From the NCBI GenBank assembly GCA_003254925.1, contig QANZ01048282.1:1-64000 (forward strand): 64,000 bases of DNA, read 5' to 3'. This document shows, piece by piece, positions 35,088-46,478 of this stretch. The stretch is from Chamaecrista fasciculata (lineage: Eukaryota; Streptophyta; Magnoliopsida; Fabales; Fabaceae). Below the pieces are notes generated by a model. That model saw nothing but the letters and a program-made list of their open reading frames with translations, did not search any database and was not told where the DNA came from. A program made the translations under genes and the position numbers. The first letter of the stretch is position 1. Each line of letters opens with the position of its first letter.

Positions 35088-35390
35088 TTATATATTTAAA
35101 AATATTAAGAACATTATTAATCTTAATTTTATGAAGTTTTTAATTTGATTCTTCTAATTCAACTCTCACTCTCAAATGCAGCAAACTATTTAACATGGGT
35201 GTGAGATTGAAGAGAGAGAGTAAATGATTCTGAGTACTTTTCTTTTTTGAATGAGTTAATACATGATAGGAAGAAAAGAACTAGATCATTTATATATATA
35301 TATATATATATGAAAGAGTAGCATGGCCTGGTTTTGTATTGGAAAGATAAAATTGAGAATTGTATCAAGTTAGAATAATAAAAAATTTAG
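35088..35390. other. AT-rich spacer with (TA)n tract
   Basis: A TA tract near 35290-35311. No gene seen. Confidence 0.5.
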
Positions 35391-35698
35391 CTTAAAGTGC
35401 ACTTTTGATCCCATATATGTTTCTCATATTACAAATTTAGTCCTGTATTACTTTTGGTCTCACTTTTTTTGGTCAAGATGCAGAATTGGTCTCAAATCTT
35501 TACAAAAAGTTTCACCGTCAGTCGTTCCTGACACAAAGATATGGGATCAATTATGCAACATGATCAAAAGATATAAGACCAATTATGCAACCTGTCTCAA
35601 AGATATGAGGCAAAAAATGCAACAAAAAAGTTATAGGACCAAATTGAGACATGAGAAAAAGTTATAGGATTAAAAGTGTACTTTAACCAAAAACTTAT
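35391..35698. mobile_element. Palindromic MITE, family C (copy 2)
   Basis: Left end 'cttaaagtgcacttttgatcc', right end 'ggattaaaagtgtactttaa'. The family block 'gcagaattggtctcaaatct' faces 'gatatgggatcaattatgca'. About 100 bp upstream of the predicted Dof promoter. Confidence 0.75.
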
Positions 35699-35803
35699 GA
35701 TTGAACCTTTTTCTAAAAAAAAATAAAAAGGCATTAAAAACGGAACAAACCCACTGAGGAGTTAGCTAGGAATAGTTAAAAGTAAGCCTAAGTAGTAAGT
35801 ACT

Positions 35804-35810
35804 TATAAAG
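35804..35810 (+). promoter_or_regulatory. Predicted TATA box of the Dof gene
   Basis: TATAAAG lies about 30 bp before a CT-rich stretch (35846-35880) typical of plant 5' UTRs. A transcription start near 35835 is inferred. No experimental support. Confidence 0.45.
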
Positions 35811-35835
35811 AGGTATCCTTAGAAATATAGTCAAA

Positions 35836-35989
35836 ACAAACACACACTCTCTCTCTCTTCTCTCTCTCTCTTCTCTTTTTTCCTTATAGCATCATTCAAA
35901 AAGTAAAGCCAGCACATAAAGCCACCCCAGAAACGAACTAAAACATTCTTTCTCTTGTGGCACAAAGCACCAGCTTCAGACAAGCCAAG
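35836..35989 (+). other. Predicted 5'-UTR exon 1 of the Dof gene
   Basis: A CT-rich leader ends in GCCAAG|GTGAAT at 35989/35990, a good plant splice donor. The matching acceptor ATATGTAG is at 37100-37107, leaving GT and then the ATG at 37110. Dof genes commonly carry an intron at or before the start of the coding region. The exon start is inferred from the TATA box. The exon could be wrong if the transcript starts inside the intron region. Confidence 0.5.
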
Positions 35990-37107
35990 GTGAATTCTCT
36001 CTCTTTCTCTCTCTTTTTACTTTCTTTCTCATAAGTCATCCCTTTTCTTTCCTCTCTTTCTTTTATTCTCTTCTCTGAATTCATGACTGTGGCTCAGTAC
36101 AGGAGGTGGATTTTAGTTTTCCTTTGATGCACCAAATTCTTTTGAGCTATATATATATTGATATTTTGTGTTCATTAGGGTTTGTTTCAAAAGCTAATTA
36201 ACACAACAGAATATCAAATCACACCACTACAAGTTTTTAGGATTTGTTTCTTTGATTCATTATTTTCTACCTATATTAATTAGGATTTAGGCCGATGATG
36301 ATTATAGATATGTAACTGATGATGGTCCAAACACACCATATATATTTGCCTCTTCTTCTCTCTTTTTCAATAAAAGAAAGAGTTTAATATCTCAAGTCCT
36401 TTATATACATATATATATATATACAAAAACCACTGCATGTACCTTTTTTTTTCCTTTTAGTTCTTTCCTCCTCTTCCTCTTCTAGCTCTTTAATTAATTA
36501 CCAGCTTTTCCCTTGTACATATAGAACAGGAAAAAAAAGGTTCTATTTATTATTGATCAAATTAATTAATTATATCTCCTCTAGTTTCACCCCTTTGTTC
36601 ATTATTATCTTCTTAATCTCTTATATTGTAACATCAAAACAGAAATAATAAATCAACCACCACCCAGCTATTATTAGCCCCTAAACTGTTTTCATAAATA
36701 AGAACAAATTATTTCATATCTATACTATATATATATACATATAAGGTCAAAGTTCACTTTTGGTCCCATATCTTTTGTTCAGGTCTGAATTTGGTCCCTT
36801 ACCTTTTTTTTGTTACACTTTTAATCTCATATCTTTTGGTCATGTTACAGAATTGGTCTCATATTTTTGCAAAAGGTTTCACATTATGAGACTAACGGTG
36901 AAACTTTTTGCAAAGATATGAGATCAAATCTACAACAAAAAAGATATCAGACTAATTCTGCACTTGACACCAAAAGATATGGGACCAAAAGTGCAACAAA
37001 AAAAAGATACGAGACCAAATTGAAACCTGAGCAAAAGATATGAGACTAAAAGTGCACTTTGACCTACATATAATTATATTGTCAATTAACCGTTTATATA
37101 TATGTAG
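35990..37107 (+). other. Predicted 5'-UTR intron of the Dof gene (1118 bp)
   Basis: GT...AG ends as described for exon 1. The intron is T-rich, with (TA)n tracts near 36410 and 36726. Its 3' part is a MITE insertion (36744-37065), so it would have been about 790 bp before that event. Splicing is predicted from consensus sites only. Confidence 0.5.
36737..37072. mobile_element. Palindromic MITE, family C (copy 3) in the Dof leader intron
   Basis: The element 36744-37065 begins AGGTCAAAGTTCACTTTTGG and ends AAAAGTGCACTTTGACCT, with matching inner blocks such as 'tctcatatctttt' and 'aaaagatatgagac'. It is flanked on both sides by ACATATA (36737-36743 and 37066-37072), which looks like a 7-bp target duplication, although the AT-rich setting makes a longer or shorter duplication possible. 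It ends 42 bp before the predicted acceptor and 44 bp before the ATG. Confidence 0.85.
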
Positions 37108-37109
37108 GT

Positions 37110-38066
37110 ATGGAAGGTGGGAAGAACATAGGAGGTGGTGGTGGTGGAAATAATCCATGCACAAAAGGTGAAGGTGGTGGATTTGTGTTAAATGAGAATA
37201 ATAAAGTAGTGAATTGCCCAAGATGCAATTCCAGCAACACCAAGTTTTGTTACTACAACAACTACAGCCTCTCACAGCCAAGATACTTCTGTAAGACTTG
37301 TAGAAGGTATTGGACTGAAGGTGGGTCCCTCAGGAATGTCCCTGTTGGAGGAGGTTCTAGAAAGAACAAGAAGCACTTTTCTTCTTCTTCTTCTTCATCT
37401 AATAACCTTCTTCTTCATGATCATGATCATCATCAATCTAATCAAAACCCTAATAAGATAGTACTAATGCAAGCTGGAGGCCAAGATCTTAACCTAGCTT
37501 TCCCACCTATGAAGATGGATAATAATGATCATGGGCATGGGCATGCCTCTATTTCTAGTTCTAATAATTCTTCTTTTTATTCTTCTTCTGCTTTGGAGCT
37601 ACTTAGGGCAGGCATAGCTTCAAGGGTTTTGAATAATAATAATAATTATTTTCATCATCATCCTCAAAATCCAATGCTGATGATGATGCCAAACTCAAAT
37701 AATAATAATGCACTTTTCCCATCTGGGTTTAGTCTTAATAGTCATCATCATCATCATCCCATGCAAGAAGTTAAGCCAAGCCTAGGGTTTTCAGTACTTA
37801 ATCATCCTCGTGATGATGACCTTCTTGATAATGGTGGTGGTCAAATTCAGAAGACTAATATTATAGATATTAGTAATAATGGTGGTGAGGATCATGGTGA
37901 TGATGACCATGGTGGGAGGCTTTTGTTTCCTTTTGGAGATCATCATGTGAAGCAGATTAATAATTCAGCAGCAGCTACAAATCATGATGAAGTGGGAAAA
38001 AATAAACAACAAGCCAATTCTTCAGCTGGGTTTTGGACTGGAATCATTGGTGAAGGATCATGGTAA
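37110..38066 (+). CDS. Dof-type zinc-finger transcription factor
   Basis: A 318-residue plant-specific nuclear DNA-binding protein. The Dof domain covers about residues 32-88: Cys36, Cys39, Cys61 and Cys64 form the CX2C-X21-CX2C zinc site, followed by [18 protein letters not shown] and the basic stretch SRKNKK, which probably helps DNA binding and nuclear import. Dof proteins bind AAAG-core promoter sites. The N-terminus is Gly-rich; the rest is Ser/Asn/His-rich, with a DLNLAFPP motif (126-133), a His run, and a terminal [12 protein letters not shown] like that of several Dof subgroups. The [19 protein letters not shown] wording suggests the DAG1/DOF4.6-like part of the family, but I do not assign an orthologue. 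The start is the first in-frame Met after a predicted acceptor. The ORF is intact and is the only convincing host gene here. A MITE sits just upstream. Confidence 0.96.
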   Translation: MEGGKNIGGGGGGNNPCTKGEGGGFVLNENNKVVNCPRCNSSNTKFCYYNNYSLSQPRYFCKTCRRYWTEGGSLRNVPVGGGSRKNKKHFSSSSSSSNNLLLHDHDHHQSNQNPNKIVLMQAGGQDLNLAFPPMKMDNNDHGHGHASISSSNNSSFYSSSALELLRAGIASRVLNNNNNYFHHHPQNPMLMMMPNSNNNNALFPSGFSLNSHHHHHPMQEVKPSLGFSVLNHPRDDDLLDNGGGQIQKTNIIDISNNGGEDHGDDDHGGRLLFPFGDHHVKQINNSAAATNHDEVGKNKQQANSSAGFWTGIIGEGSW

Positions 38067-38740
38067 TATTTTTCTTTTTCTTTTCTTTTTTTTTTTAAAA
38101 AAAAGAGGAGTACAGAACTTTATAGGTATAGTTTTTTCTGTGTTTACTGCTGGTTAATTCTCAATTACATAAAAACATAAAGAAAAAAAATGAAGTGGTT
38201 ATTTTCAAAAGTATATGTTCACATGTTATATATATGTTTTTCTTGAAGAACTTGCTAATATATAAAGCAAACACTCAAAAGAAACTTTATTTAAGAATAT
38301 ATTCTTCTCTGTTGATCTCATTTTTACAATGGATTATATAATGTTATTATATCTGTTCGGAAACTGTAATGTTTATTAGAAGTTTAGAACTAACAATACG
38401 ATACATATAATCAGGCTACTTTCCTTTCTAAAACACTACTTTTGCAATATATCTTTATTTTTAAGTGCAATGTGATCAGATTCATGATCATATTAATTAC
38501 AACTAGCTTTTAATCTCTTGTTGGTAATTTTATAATTTGTCCATCGATCGCATGCAATAATCAATCAACTATATTCATGAGTTCTTTTGCCATCATAATT
38601 ACTAGAACCTGCTTTTTAATTTATTGATATATATATATGGATGCATGTATATTAGGTTTTTCTAAGATTTGGTCCAAATGATCTTTTGGGTCATCAAATA
38701 AAATTTAAAAAAGAAATCACTAGATCCACACACACATATT
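38067..38740 (+). other. Dof 3' flank and AT-rich intergenic sequence
   Basis: A T-rich then A-rich stretch follows the stop codon (38070-38105). The 3' UTR and polyadenylation site probably lie within the first few hundred bases but no precise signal is called. Confidence 0.4.
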
Positions 38741-39070
38741 GCAAAAGTACTAATTAATTTCTCTCCAATCTTTACACCAATTTTGTTCTCAATCTTTTTT
38801 TTATTGTCAATTTCGTCCCCAATATTTTATATTTTGATCAATTTTATCTTTTGACTAACTTCTTTCAATAAATTAACGACACACTACATCCCGTTTTTCA
38901 ATCTGAGTTAGGATTTAATTAAGTTTTTTTTTCTATCAATTCTACATTACATATCATTAGTTACATAGATTATATCGTTAATATTGAAAAAGAAATTTGA
39001 CTGCAAAAACAATATTAGAGACGAAATTGACAGTCGGTGAAAAACTTGGAACAAAATTAGTGTTTTCACC
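38741..39070. mobile_element. Palindromic MITE, family A (copy 4)
   Basis: Left end 'gcaaaagtactaattaattt', right end 'aaaattagtgttttcacc'. The block 'gtcaatttcgtcccc' faces 'agacgaaattgac'. Lies 675 bp downstream of the Dof stop codon. Confidence 0.75.
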
Positions 39071-39438
39071 TATTATATATGTATAAGCAAGAATATTTGC
39101 AATAAACGTACTTAATTAGGTTTACAGTACTGTTTTGTGCTCTTTTTTCCACCCACTTGCTGTATTTGTGTCTGTGCAAACTTTAGTGGGTTGTCAGCCT
39201 TTGATATCTCTAAATTATTCACACCGGAGATTCTTCCAACTAGGAAAGCACTTGATGGAATTATTGGGAAGAATATTATATATATTCATATAATATTGTG
39301 AAGTATATAAAAAAACTGAAAAAGAAGAAACAGAAGAGCGTACTATATCATGTGTAGCTTTTTGCTAATCAGGAATACTACACCCAACTCTGGTGGTGAC
39401 TTTAATTATGCAAGATAGAGTTATAATAATTGTATAAC
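39071..39438. other. Unassigned AT-rich sequence
   Basis: No gene or repeat recognised. Confidence 0.45.
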
Positions 39439-40320
39439 TATATAGGTCAAATGGTCATTTTGGTCCTAAATATATATATGCTAATATTTATTTTAGTCCT
39501 TTATTTTCAAAATATTCAAATTAGTCCTAAATATGGGCAAAATATTTTATTTTGGTCGCAAACTATTGAATATGGTCATGTTTCTCTCGTTTCAAGTTCG
39601 AATATGACGAGTTCAGAACTATGTATGGCTTTCAAATTGTACTTTTGTCCATTAAGTAAGGGTTGTCAGTAAAAAGGTTAAATCGAGTACCAAAATTAAT
39701 TAGGTAGCTTGTTTCATGGTCAAACAAGCGAAATTAGTCATGTCTCTCTTTCGAGTAAGAATGCAACGAATTTGAAGTTACGGGTTACTCTTAACAAGCT
39801 TTTTTTATCCAATTGGGATCGTCAATAAATTAGGTCAAATCGGACTCAAAAGTGAGTGTAGAAACAATTTTTCATTATTTCTTTTGGTTCCAACTCCACT
39901 ACTTTTAAACTCGATTTGATCTCATTTAAATTTGCTGACGATTCCAATTGAGTAAAAAAAAGGATCATTAAGAGTAACTCATAGCTTCGAATTTGTCACA
40001 TCCGGAGTTGAAATGAGGGAGATAAGACCAATTTTGTTTATTTGACCGTGAGACGAGTGCCTACTTTCGGGACTCGATCTGACCTCGTTTGCTGACAACT
40101 CCAACTGGATAGAAAAAATACTTTTTGAAAACAACACGTAGCTCTGGACTTATTACATTCGAACTTGAAATGAAAGAAATATAACCATTTTCAATAGTTT
40201 GAGATCAAAATAAAATATTTTACCAATATTTGAACCAATTTGAATATTTTAAAACATAAAGGATCAAAATAAATATTAGGACATATATTTATGACCAAAA
40301 TTACCATTTCATCAACTATA
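39439..40320. mobile_element. Palindromic MITE, family B (copy 2, longer centre)
   Basis: Outer arms start 'taggtcaaatggtcattttgg' and end 'ccaaaattaccatttcatc'. The inner block 'aactattgaatatggtcat' faces 'ataaccattttcaatagttt'. The centre (about 39600-40180) is itself partly palindromic and repeats the 'gtttcaagttcgaa' and 'gacctcgttt' motifs, so this copy is about 340 bp longer than the one at 22268. Confidence 0.78.
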
Positions 40321-40844
40321 CATTTGATATTAATTAAATTCATGAATTATTAGACCTCAAGTAAAAAGAGTTATTGATCTTATTGATAAAGAGAGATTGT
40401 ATTTCTTTTTGATTAAGATCCTAATCAAATTATTTTTGGAGATCGAGCGCTGAATCAATTAATGCACTAGCTAGGCCTATATATTTGTTGTAACATACAT
40501 CACTACATCAGAGAAAGAAATTATAAATATTATAATAAATAAAATTAGATATTTATATATAGACATTCTCTTCAGTTTTGAAGTTAATTGAATAAGTAAT
40601 AAATGTATAATGATAAAATTTTTACGTAATTAATTAACTGATGAGTGTTGACACTCAGTAATTAGAAAGAAGGAATATTGCATGACGTAATAGAGCAGAA
40701 ATTGCATCTTGTAAGCATTTATAGCAAGTTGTATAAACATTGAAAATTGGATTACCTGCCCCAACCAAACACCAAACCTAATGCTTTTAATTTGTACAGA
40801 CTTAATTACACCTTAATTAATTTAATTGCAACGCATTTAATTAA
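40321..40844. other. Unassigned AT-rich intergenic sequence
   Basis: No gene or repeat recognised. Confidence 0.45.
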
Positions 40845-41119
40845 TACTCACTCGGTCTTAAAATATTTATTTTTTAAGGTAAGTACACACTGATCAAGGA
40901 AATGATTAATTTTTCTCAAATGAAAAGAAATATAGATTAAAAGACTAAATTACTCTTATTAAATTATTTTTAGTTACTCTCACTAATTTAATAACTTTGA
41001 CTTTTAATAGAGATAAAATGGTAAAAAAGTAATTAATGTTCTCTTGATTTTGTAAAACATCAAATATTTTGATAAAAAAAAATTCTGCAACAAAGTAAAT
41101 ATTTTGAGATAGAGGAGTA
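40845..41119. mobile_element. Stowaway-like MITE (Tc1/mariner type)
   Basis: The element 40847-41117 has ends CTCACTCGGTCTTAAAATATTT and the complement of AAATATTTTGAGATAGAGGAG. These are close to the classic Stowaway terminal repeat CTCCCTCCGTCYCAAAATA. It is flanked by TA on both sides (40845-40846, 41118-41119), the expected target duplication. 271 bp, non-coding. Confidence 0.85.
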
Positions 41120-41270
41120 TTATTTAATTACATATCCTCCTTTCTATGAATCATCATTACTTCATTCCCCTATATCATTCATCCCGCCAGCTTCAATTCA
41201 CGCATGATTATTTTTAGCTTATATATAAATAAATAGTCAATGAACAAAATCATATATCATACTAGGGGCT

Positions 41271-41960
41271 TGGCGTGCCCGTTATGCATATAACGTTTGA
41301 ATTGATTTAAAGTTGAAGATTATATTAAATTTTTATATTGATTAAAGAGTAAGTTTGGGACCAATTTGAGAAATTATAAAATATTTAGGACCAATTTGAA
41401 ATTACCTCATATAAGGAGAGTGAGTGGGAGAGAGTGGTGGCATTTTTAATTTTTAATTATTTTTTGTATTTTTTTAATTCATTTATTTTTTTAAAGAAGT
41501 GGGGAGAGTGAGTGGGAGAGAGAGTGGGTGATTTTTGTTTTCTTTTTTAATTTTTTAATTCACTATTTTTGACCAACCATAAGGGGTGGAGCCATATAAT
41601 ATAACTAGGGGCTTAGGTGTGCCCGGGCACGCCAATATGCATGTAACGTTTGAATTGATTTAAAGTTGAAGATTATATTAAATTTTTATATTGATAAAAT
41701 AGTAAGTTTGAGACCAATTTGATAAATTATAAAATATTTAGGACCAATTTAAAATTACCTCAAATGGGGAGAGTGAGTGGGGAGAGAGAGTGGTGGCATT
41801 TTTAATTTTTAATTGTTTTTTACATTTTTTTAATTCATTTATTTTTTTAAAGAAGTGGGGAGAGTGAGTGGGGAGAGAGAGTGATGATTTTTTTTTCTTT
41901 TTTAATTTTTTAATTTACTATTTTTGACCAACCATAAGAGGTGGAGCCATATAATATAAG
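41271..41960. repeat. Tandem duplication of a ~333-bp repeat
   Basis: Two head-to-tail copies (41271-41603 and 41604-41960) both begin ACTAGGGGCTT...GTGCCC. They share 'taacgtttgaattgattt', 'accaatttga', two 'ggagagtgagtggg' blocks and the end 'ggtggagccatataatata'. The second copy has the palindrome GTGCCCGGGCAC near its start. Each copy also contains an internal direct repeat of the 'gagtgagtggg' block. Type of element not determined. Confidence 0.8.
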
Positions 41961-43031
41961 ATATAGATATAGATATAAGGCTAAAAGGATAGCACAATTA
42001 GATTGGCTCTCAAAGCCAATCCACATGGCATAGAAGAGAAATTGAATTTATTGCTAATTGGCCAATATCGCTACCTATGAAAAAATTGCTTAGAAATTAA
42101 TTCGCATAAATGCTAGTCATTAATTGTATATGGGACTAATTTGTTGATGTGTTATCTAAATCAATAAATTTCGTCATCTCCAAGCATGATTATCGCGTCT
42201 AATGACATGCTAATCAATTATTATCAATTGTTCTAATTTATAATTAAAATTGATGGTTACTATTTGGGAACGATTTGAAATTGTACATTTTTTTAAAAGG
42301 AAACACATTGAATCTTGATTTCTAAATTAACGCGTTTTCTATTTTCTTCATGTCCCTGACATAAATCAGATTAAATTATAGTTGAATTTTCTATGACTAT
42401 AGATCAGTAGTTTTGTCAATGCATCGGAGAAGAATGGAAGAAGAAGAAGACGGTGAGGAATTTGGAAGAAGCTCTTGAAAGAGACTAAAGAGAGGGATTA
42501 TATTATTGAAGAGTAAGTAAATGATGGTATGCTTCTGATTTTGTTGCGATATAATCGTCGTAATTGAGGTGTATATATTATGGGATGTGGAAGAGATGAT
42601 GAGTGCATGTACCACAATCGTTCAAGAATTGATGTGATTCAACTTGTGTGGAATCACGTGTGCATGTTACTTTTGTTTCTTTTCTGCATTTGTTTTTATG
42701 TTTCTAAAATGTGGTTTCAAAATCATGGACAACTAACAAGAATATCACCATATCTTATATAAATAATGGTTCATTTCTAAGCTTAAAATAAAGGCGTGGA
42801 TTTTTAAATTGATTTTAAATATTTCATTTGTTTTAGATTGATCATTTTTCTATAATTTTTTAAATTGGTCCCAAACTAATGTGTGGTTATATGTATGCTT
42901 AGTTTAGAATTGGTCAAGGAGGGAGGAAGATGTTTTTATCATCTCTCAGTTTAGAATTGGTAAACACTGTTTGTACTTTTTTTATTATATGCAGACGAGT
43001 TTTTTTTTCTTTTTGATTCCTATTTCATAGG
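41961..43031. other. Unassigned AT-rich intergenic sequence
   Basis: Short ORFs near 42397-42762 have no recognisable domain. The stretch around 42420-42500 is purine-rich (GAAGAAGAAGA). No gene supported. Confidence 0.45.
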
Positions 43032-43809
43032 TGTCACGACCCCCTCAATGGGAGCACGTGACCGGCACGAACATGGGTCTATTCCATGCCATAAGCCTAC
43101 CCACAAACACTCACGATACAAACAAGATGATAATTTCCTGAGAATTAAACAACAACACTTTGATCTTCAGTTCATCATCAACCCACATGCATAAACAAAA
43201 TAATACATAAAACCAACAAATAACCATATCAAATCATATATGCTTTCTCAAAAATAACATATCAATCAACAAAACTTTAGTTTGTCTCTTGCATCAACAA
43301 GTCACAAAAAGTAATATCAAAATAAACTCTTGAATCCTCTCCTTAAGTACTAGGGGAGTTGACAGTTTAGAGTTTTAATACATCTTTACTTAGGAAACAA
43401 AATATCCACTCGAATGATGACATGGGCTCCCGACAAGCTCCCTATCGGAGCAAAAGTTGAACCTTCACCTATATCTGAAAAATGTTAAAAAGGGGGGGGG
43501 GGTGAGTCGAGCGGCTAACCCATCCCAGTCGTGGTGTAAGGCACCACCACGTAGGGAGACGGGTCATCAACCAAAATCAGGAAATATAACAAAGCAATGC
43601 ATATTTTAGCATACATATATCCAATTACAATAGTTCAGCGTAGATAGTATTCTAAATGCGCAAACATAGAAAGCCAAGAATAGCATAATGACGGACAAAC
43701 TTGTAAACTTCAAAAGAAAACAAAAGAAGGTAAGAAATAACATTTATCTAAGAATCATATTAATAAGCTTAACAAGGATATAAATACGTTTAAGATTAAT
43801 CTCAAAAGG
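43032..43809 (-). mobile_element. Ty3-gypsy LTR (TGTCACGAC type), 3' part
   Basis: Begins TGTCACGACCCCCTCAAT at 43032, which on the minus strand is the CA end of the LTR. It is collinear with 4222-4790 ('gaatcctctcc', 'gggtgagtcg', 'cccatccca', 'caccaccacgtag'). Interrupted at 43810 by a complete non-autonomous element; the LTR continues at 47786. Confidence 0.72.
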
Positions 43810-45104
43810 TAAAGTGATGGGTGTCGGAACCACAAAAAATAATTAACCTGATTCTACACACTAAAATAATAAATTATAGTAAGGGTGAGAACATGGTCGA
43901 TCCACAAAGACTAGCATTGTCTAAAGTTTATCAACAAAATCTAAAGAAAACAGAAAACAAAAGATAAATTGTGATATAAAATAATAAGTAAATAAAACAA
44001 CGATTAAAGTTACCGATAGGATGAGGGTTTGGCTAAGGTTAATCTTCATGGAGTCTCGCACTTGATCATTGATGCCAAAGATAATTTTTCATCAAACTAA
44101 AATAGGTTAACGAAGTCACAGGTGAAATCACTCTTTCTTTAAAGTTGATTAAAGGATAACGTACCCAATTTAATCACTTATTAACTAGATGAATCCGACA
44201 CGATCGACAATTCAATCTAAATTAAGACCTGAAAGATATTAACCCTAAACAATTAATTTACGAAATTACTTGTTTAGATTTTCTTCTCCCTAACATGGTA
44301 GGACCATCTTAGTTACTACTTAGTGATGAACTTATTAATTCCGAATTAATAAGAACACCTAGCGTTATGTTAACAAATCAATTAGACAACTAGAGATTAG
44401 TTGAATATACAACTTGAAAACAATTAAAAGAGAAATAGGAGAAGAGAAAATATTATAAAACAATGAAGGAAAATAAAAACATGATCTCACAAGTGTTGAA
44501 ACATCCAATCAGAATTAACCCTAAGCCAAGAGAAAAGAATTAGCCGCGTAAGGCCTTGAGAGAAGAAGAGAGAGATGATCCGAGACTGGATCTCCCCTAT
44601 TCACTAACTAGAGAGGAGTATTTATAATGTTTCTCTAACCCTAATACGCTTCTCAACCTTCCTAATTCGAGCTATAGAGTCCCCACAACTAAAAAGATTA
44701 CAGAATCTGATTTTAAAATTCAAAACTGAGAATCTGCGCTTAAGTCTTGGGCAAGACTTGTGCTCCACGTAGATATCTCTTGAGTTTTGGGCAAGACTTG
44801 TGCTCCACGAAAATATCTTTTGATTTTGGAGATCTTGAAATTGAATCTTCTTGATTTGAGATATCTTTGAGATTGAAATCTGATCTACAAAATCAATAGA
44901 AGATAATATAAACTTATATCCTAAGTTTAAAAGATATGATATTCACAAAATATCAAATTTTAACACAAGATATCACATTTTGAATTTAAACTTAGGATAA
45001 CGGGGAAAATAAAATAATTAAGATATATTGGGATAAAATCATAATTTGAATACAAATAAATTAGTAATTATCCCTTAAAAATAGGCAAAATAACATACTT
45101 ATCA

Positions 45105-45140
45105 CATCCCCATGCCTAAACCTTTGTTTGTCCTCAAGCA
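45105..45140 (-). promoter_or_regulatory. Polypurine region of the Athila-like element
   Basis: On the minus strand TTGAGGACAA (45128-45137) is followed by GGTTTAGGCATGGGGATG and then the 3' LTR start TGATAAG. This is the common arrangement before the 3' LTR in this lineage. Confidence 0.65.
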
Positions 45141-46457
45141 AATTAAAAGATAAGATCAAATCAAAGGAAGAGACATTTAGAGATTAACAAATAAATCTTA
45201 TAACCAATGAAATCAACCCAAGTCCCAAAAGAGTATTCCCATATATCAGAGTTCTTCTAAATCAAAACTTCAAGATAAAGATCACATCACTTGCTCAAGA
45301 TTTAGCTCACACAAATTTAATTATGATATGATTAAGTCAATTACACTCAAAGAATGAAATTAATAACAATGCCTCAAACAAACTTCCCCTTTTTATGCCA
45401 AATCTCAAAGAGTCTCAATTTTTAGATGTCATTTATAATTTGCTTGCCTAAGCTGTCATTTTTCTTTTTGACGCGAATGCATCCATTTTGTGATGGTGCA
45501 CTCGGTTTCTCAGATCATCAAAAGCTTAGGTGGCTACTAGCCTACTCATAACCACTTGGGGACTCATGTGCATTACCGCTTTTTTCGTCCCTTTATTTTT
45601 ATTTCTTTTTATTTATTTATTTAAGGTACTTTGCACCTTAGTGGTTAGAGGAGTATTATTTTCAGCATCATTTTTTTTCTTTATATTCTCATTGACTCTC
45701 AAGATTTTCAAAATAATTCAAACAAGAATGATATGAAGCAAAGTTATTAACAACAAATTCTGAAAAGTGTGAAAGACTAAGAATTTAAGCACACAAATAT
45801 TTGTTTCTCTAGTTTAATGCGAGTGGGAAATTTAATCCTTGGTTCTAAAATTAGAAGACACAATAATATAAAGGAAATGCCTCAATTAGCAAAACAATGA
45901 GTGACTCCATTAAGTTAAAAGATTTAGAAGTTAATTTCTAATACTTCAAAGCTAAAGAAAGATCAAAACGAATATGCAGATTGTGTTTGGTGATAAGCAT
46001 GTGAGATTTTTTTAAAATTTTTTTTCAATATGATGGGGTGGCGATAATCAATTCAGCACAATTTTTTTTAATTGCCTATAATTAGATAAACCAAAAATTT
46101 GTAACATATTAAAACCAGTCCAATATATTAAAGCACATTAAAATCCACATCCCCATGCCTATTCTTTACACTGTACTCAGTGTAAATTACCACCATATTT
46201 CAGCAAGCATTAAAAAGAAGGAAAAAAGATACTCCCTATAATCGCTTGAAGCTTGCTATTCTGCAACGGCACAGGACCACCGTTGTATTCACTATGACGA
46301 TTCAAGCCTGCTAATTACTTCCGCTTGGGCACATGATTTGGGCATGTCTTGACACTAGAGATCTTGGGTTGCCTCCCATAAGCATCCTTGTTTAATGTCC
46401 TGGACTAGACTCTTGAATCTTTAGACCTAATCAATAAACAGATAGACAAAATAACTA

Positions 46458-46478
46458 GTCCCCGGCAACGGCGCCAAA
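46458..46478 (-). promoter_or_regulatory. Primer-binding site of the Athila-like element
   Basis: The minus strand reads TTTTGGCGCCGTTGCCGGGG next to the LTR end, the usual primer site of Athila-like Ty3-gypsy elements. It sets the orientation and marks 46482-47780 as the 5' LTR. Confidence 0.85.

Noticed and set aside
42397..42762. Small gene near 42.4-42.8 kb
   Set aside because: Only short ORFs on both strands with purine-rich composition and no recognisable domain.
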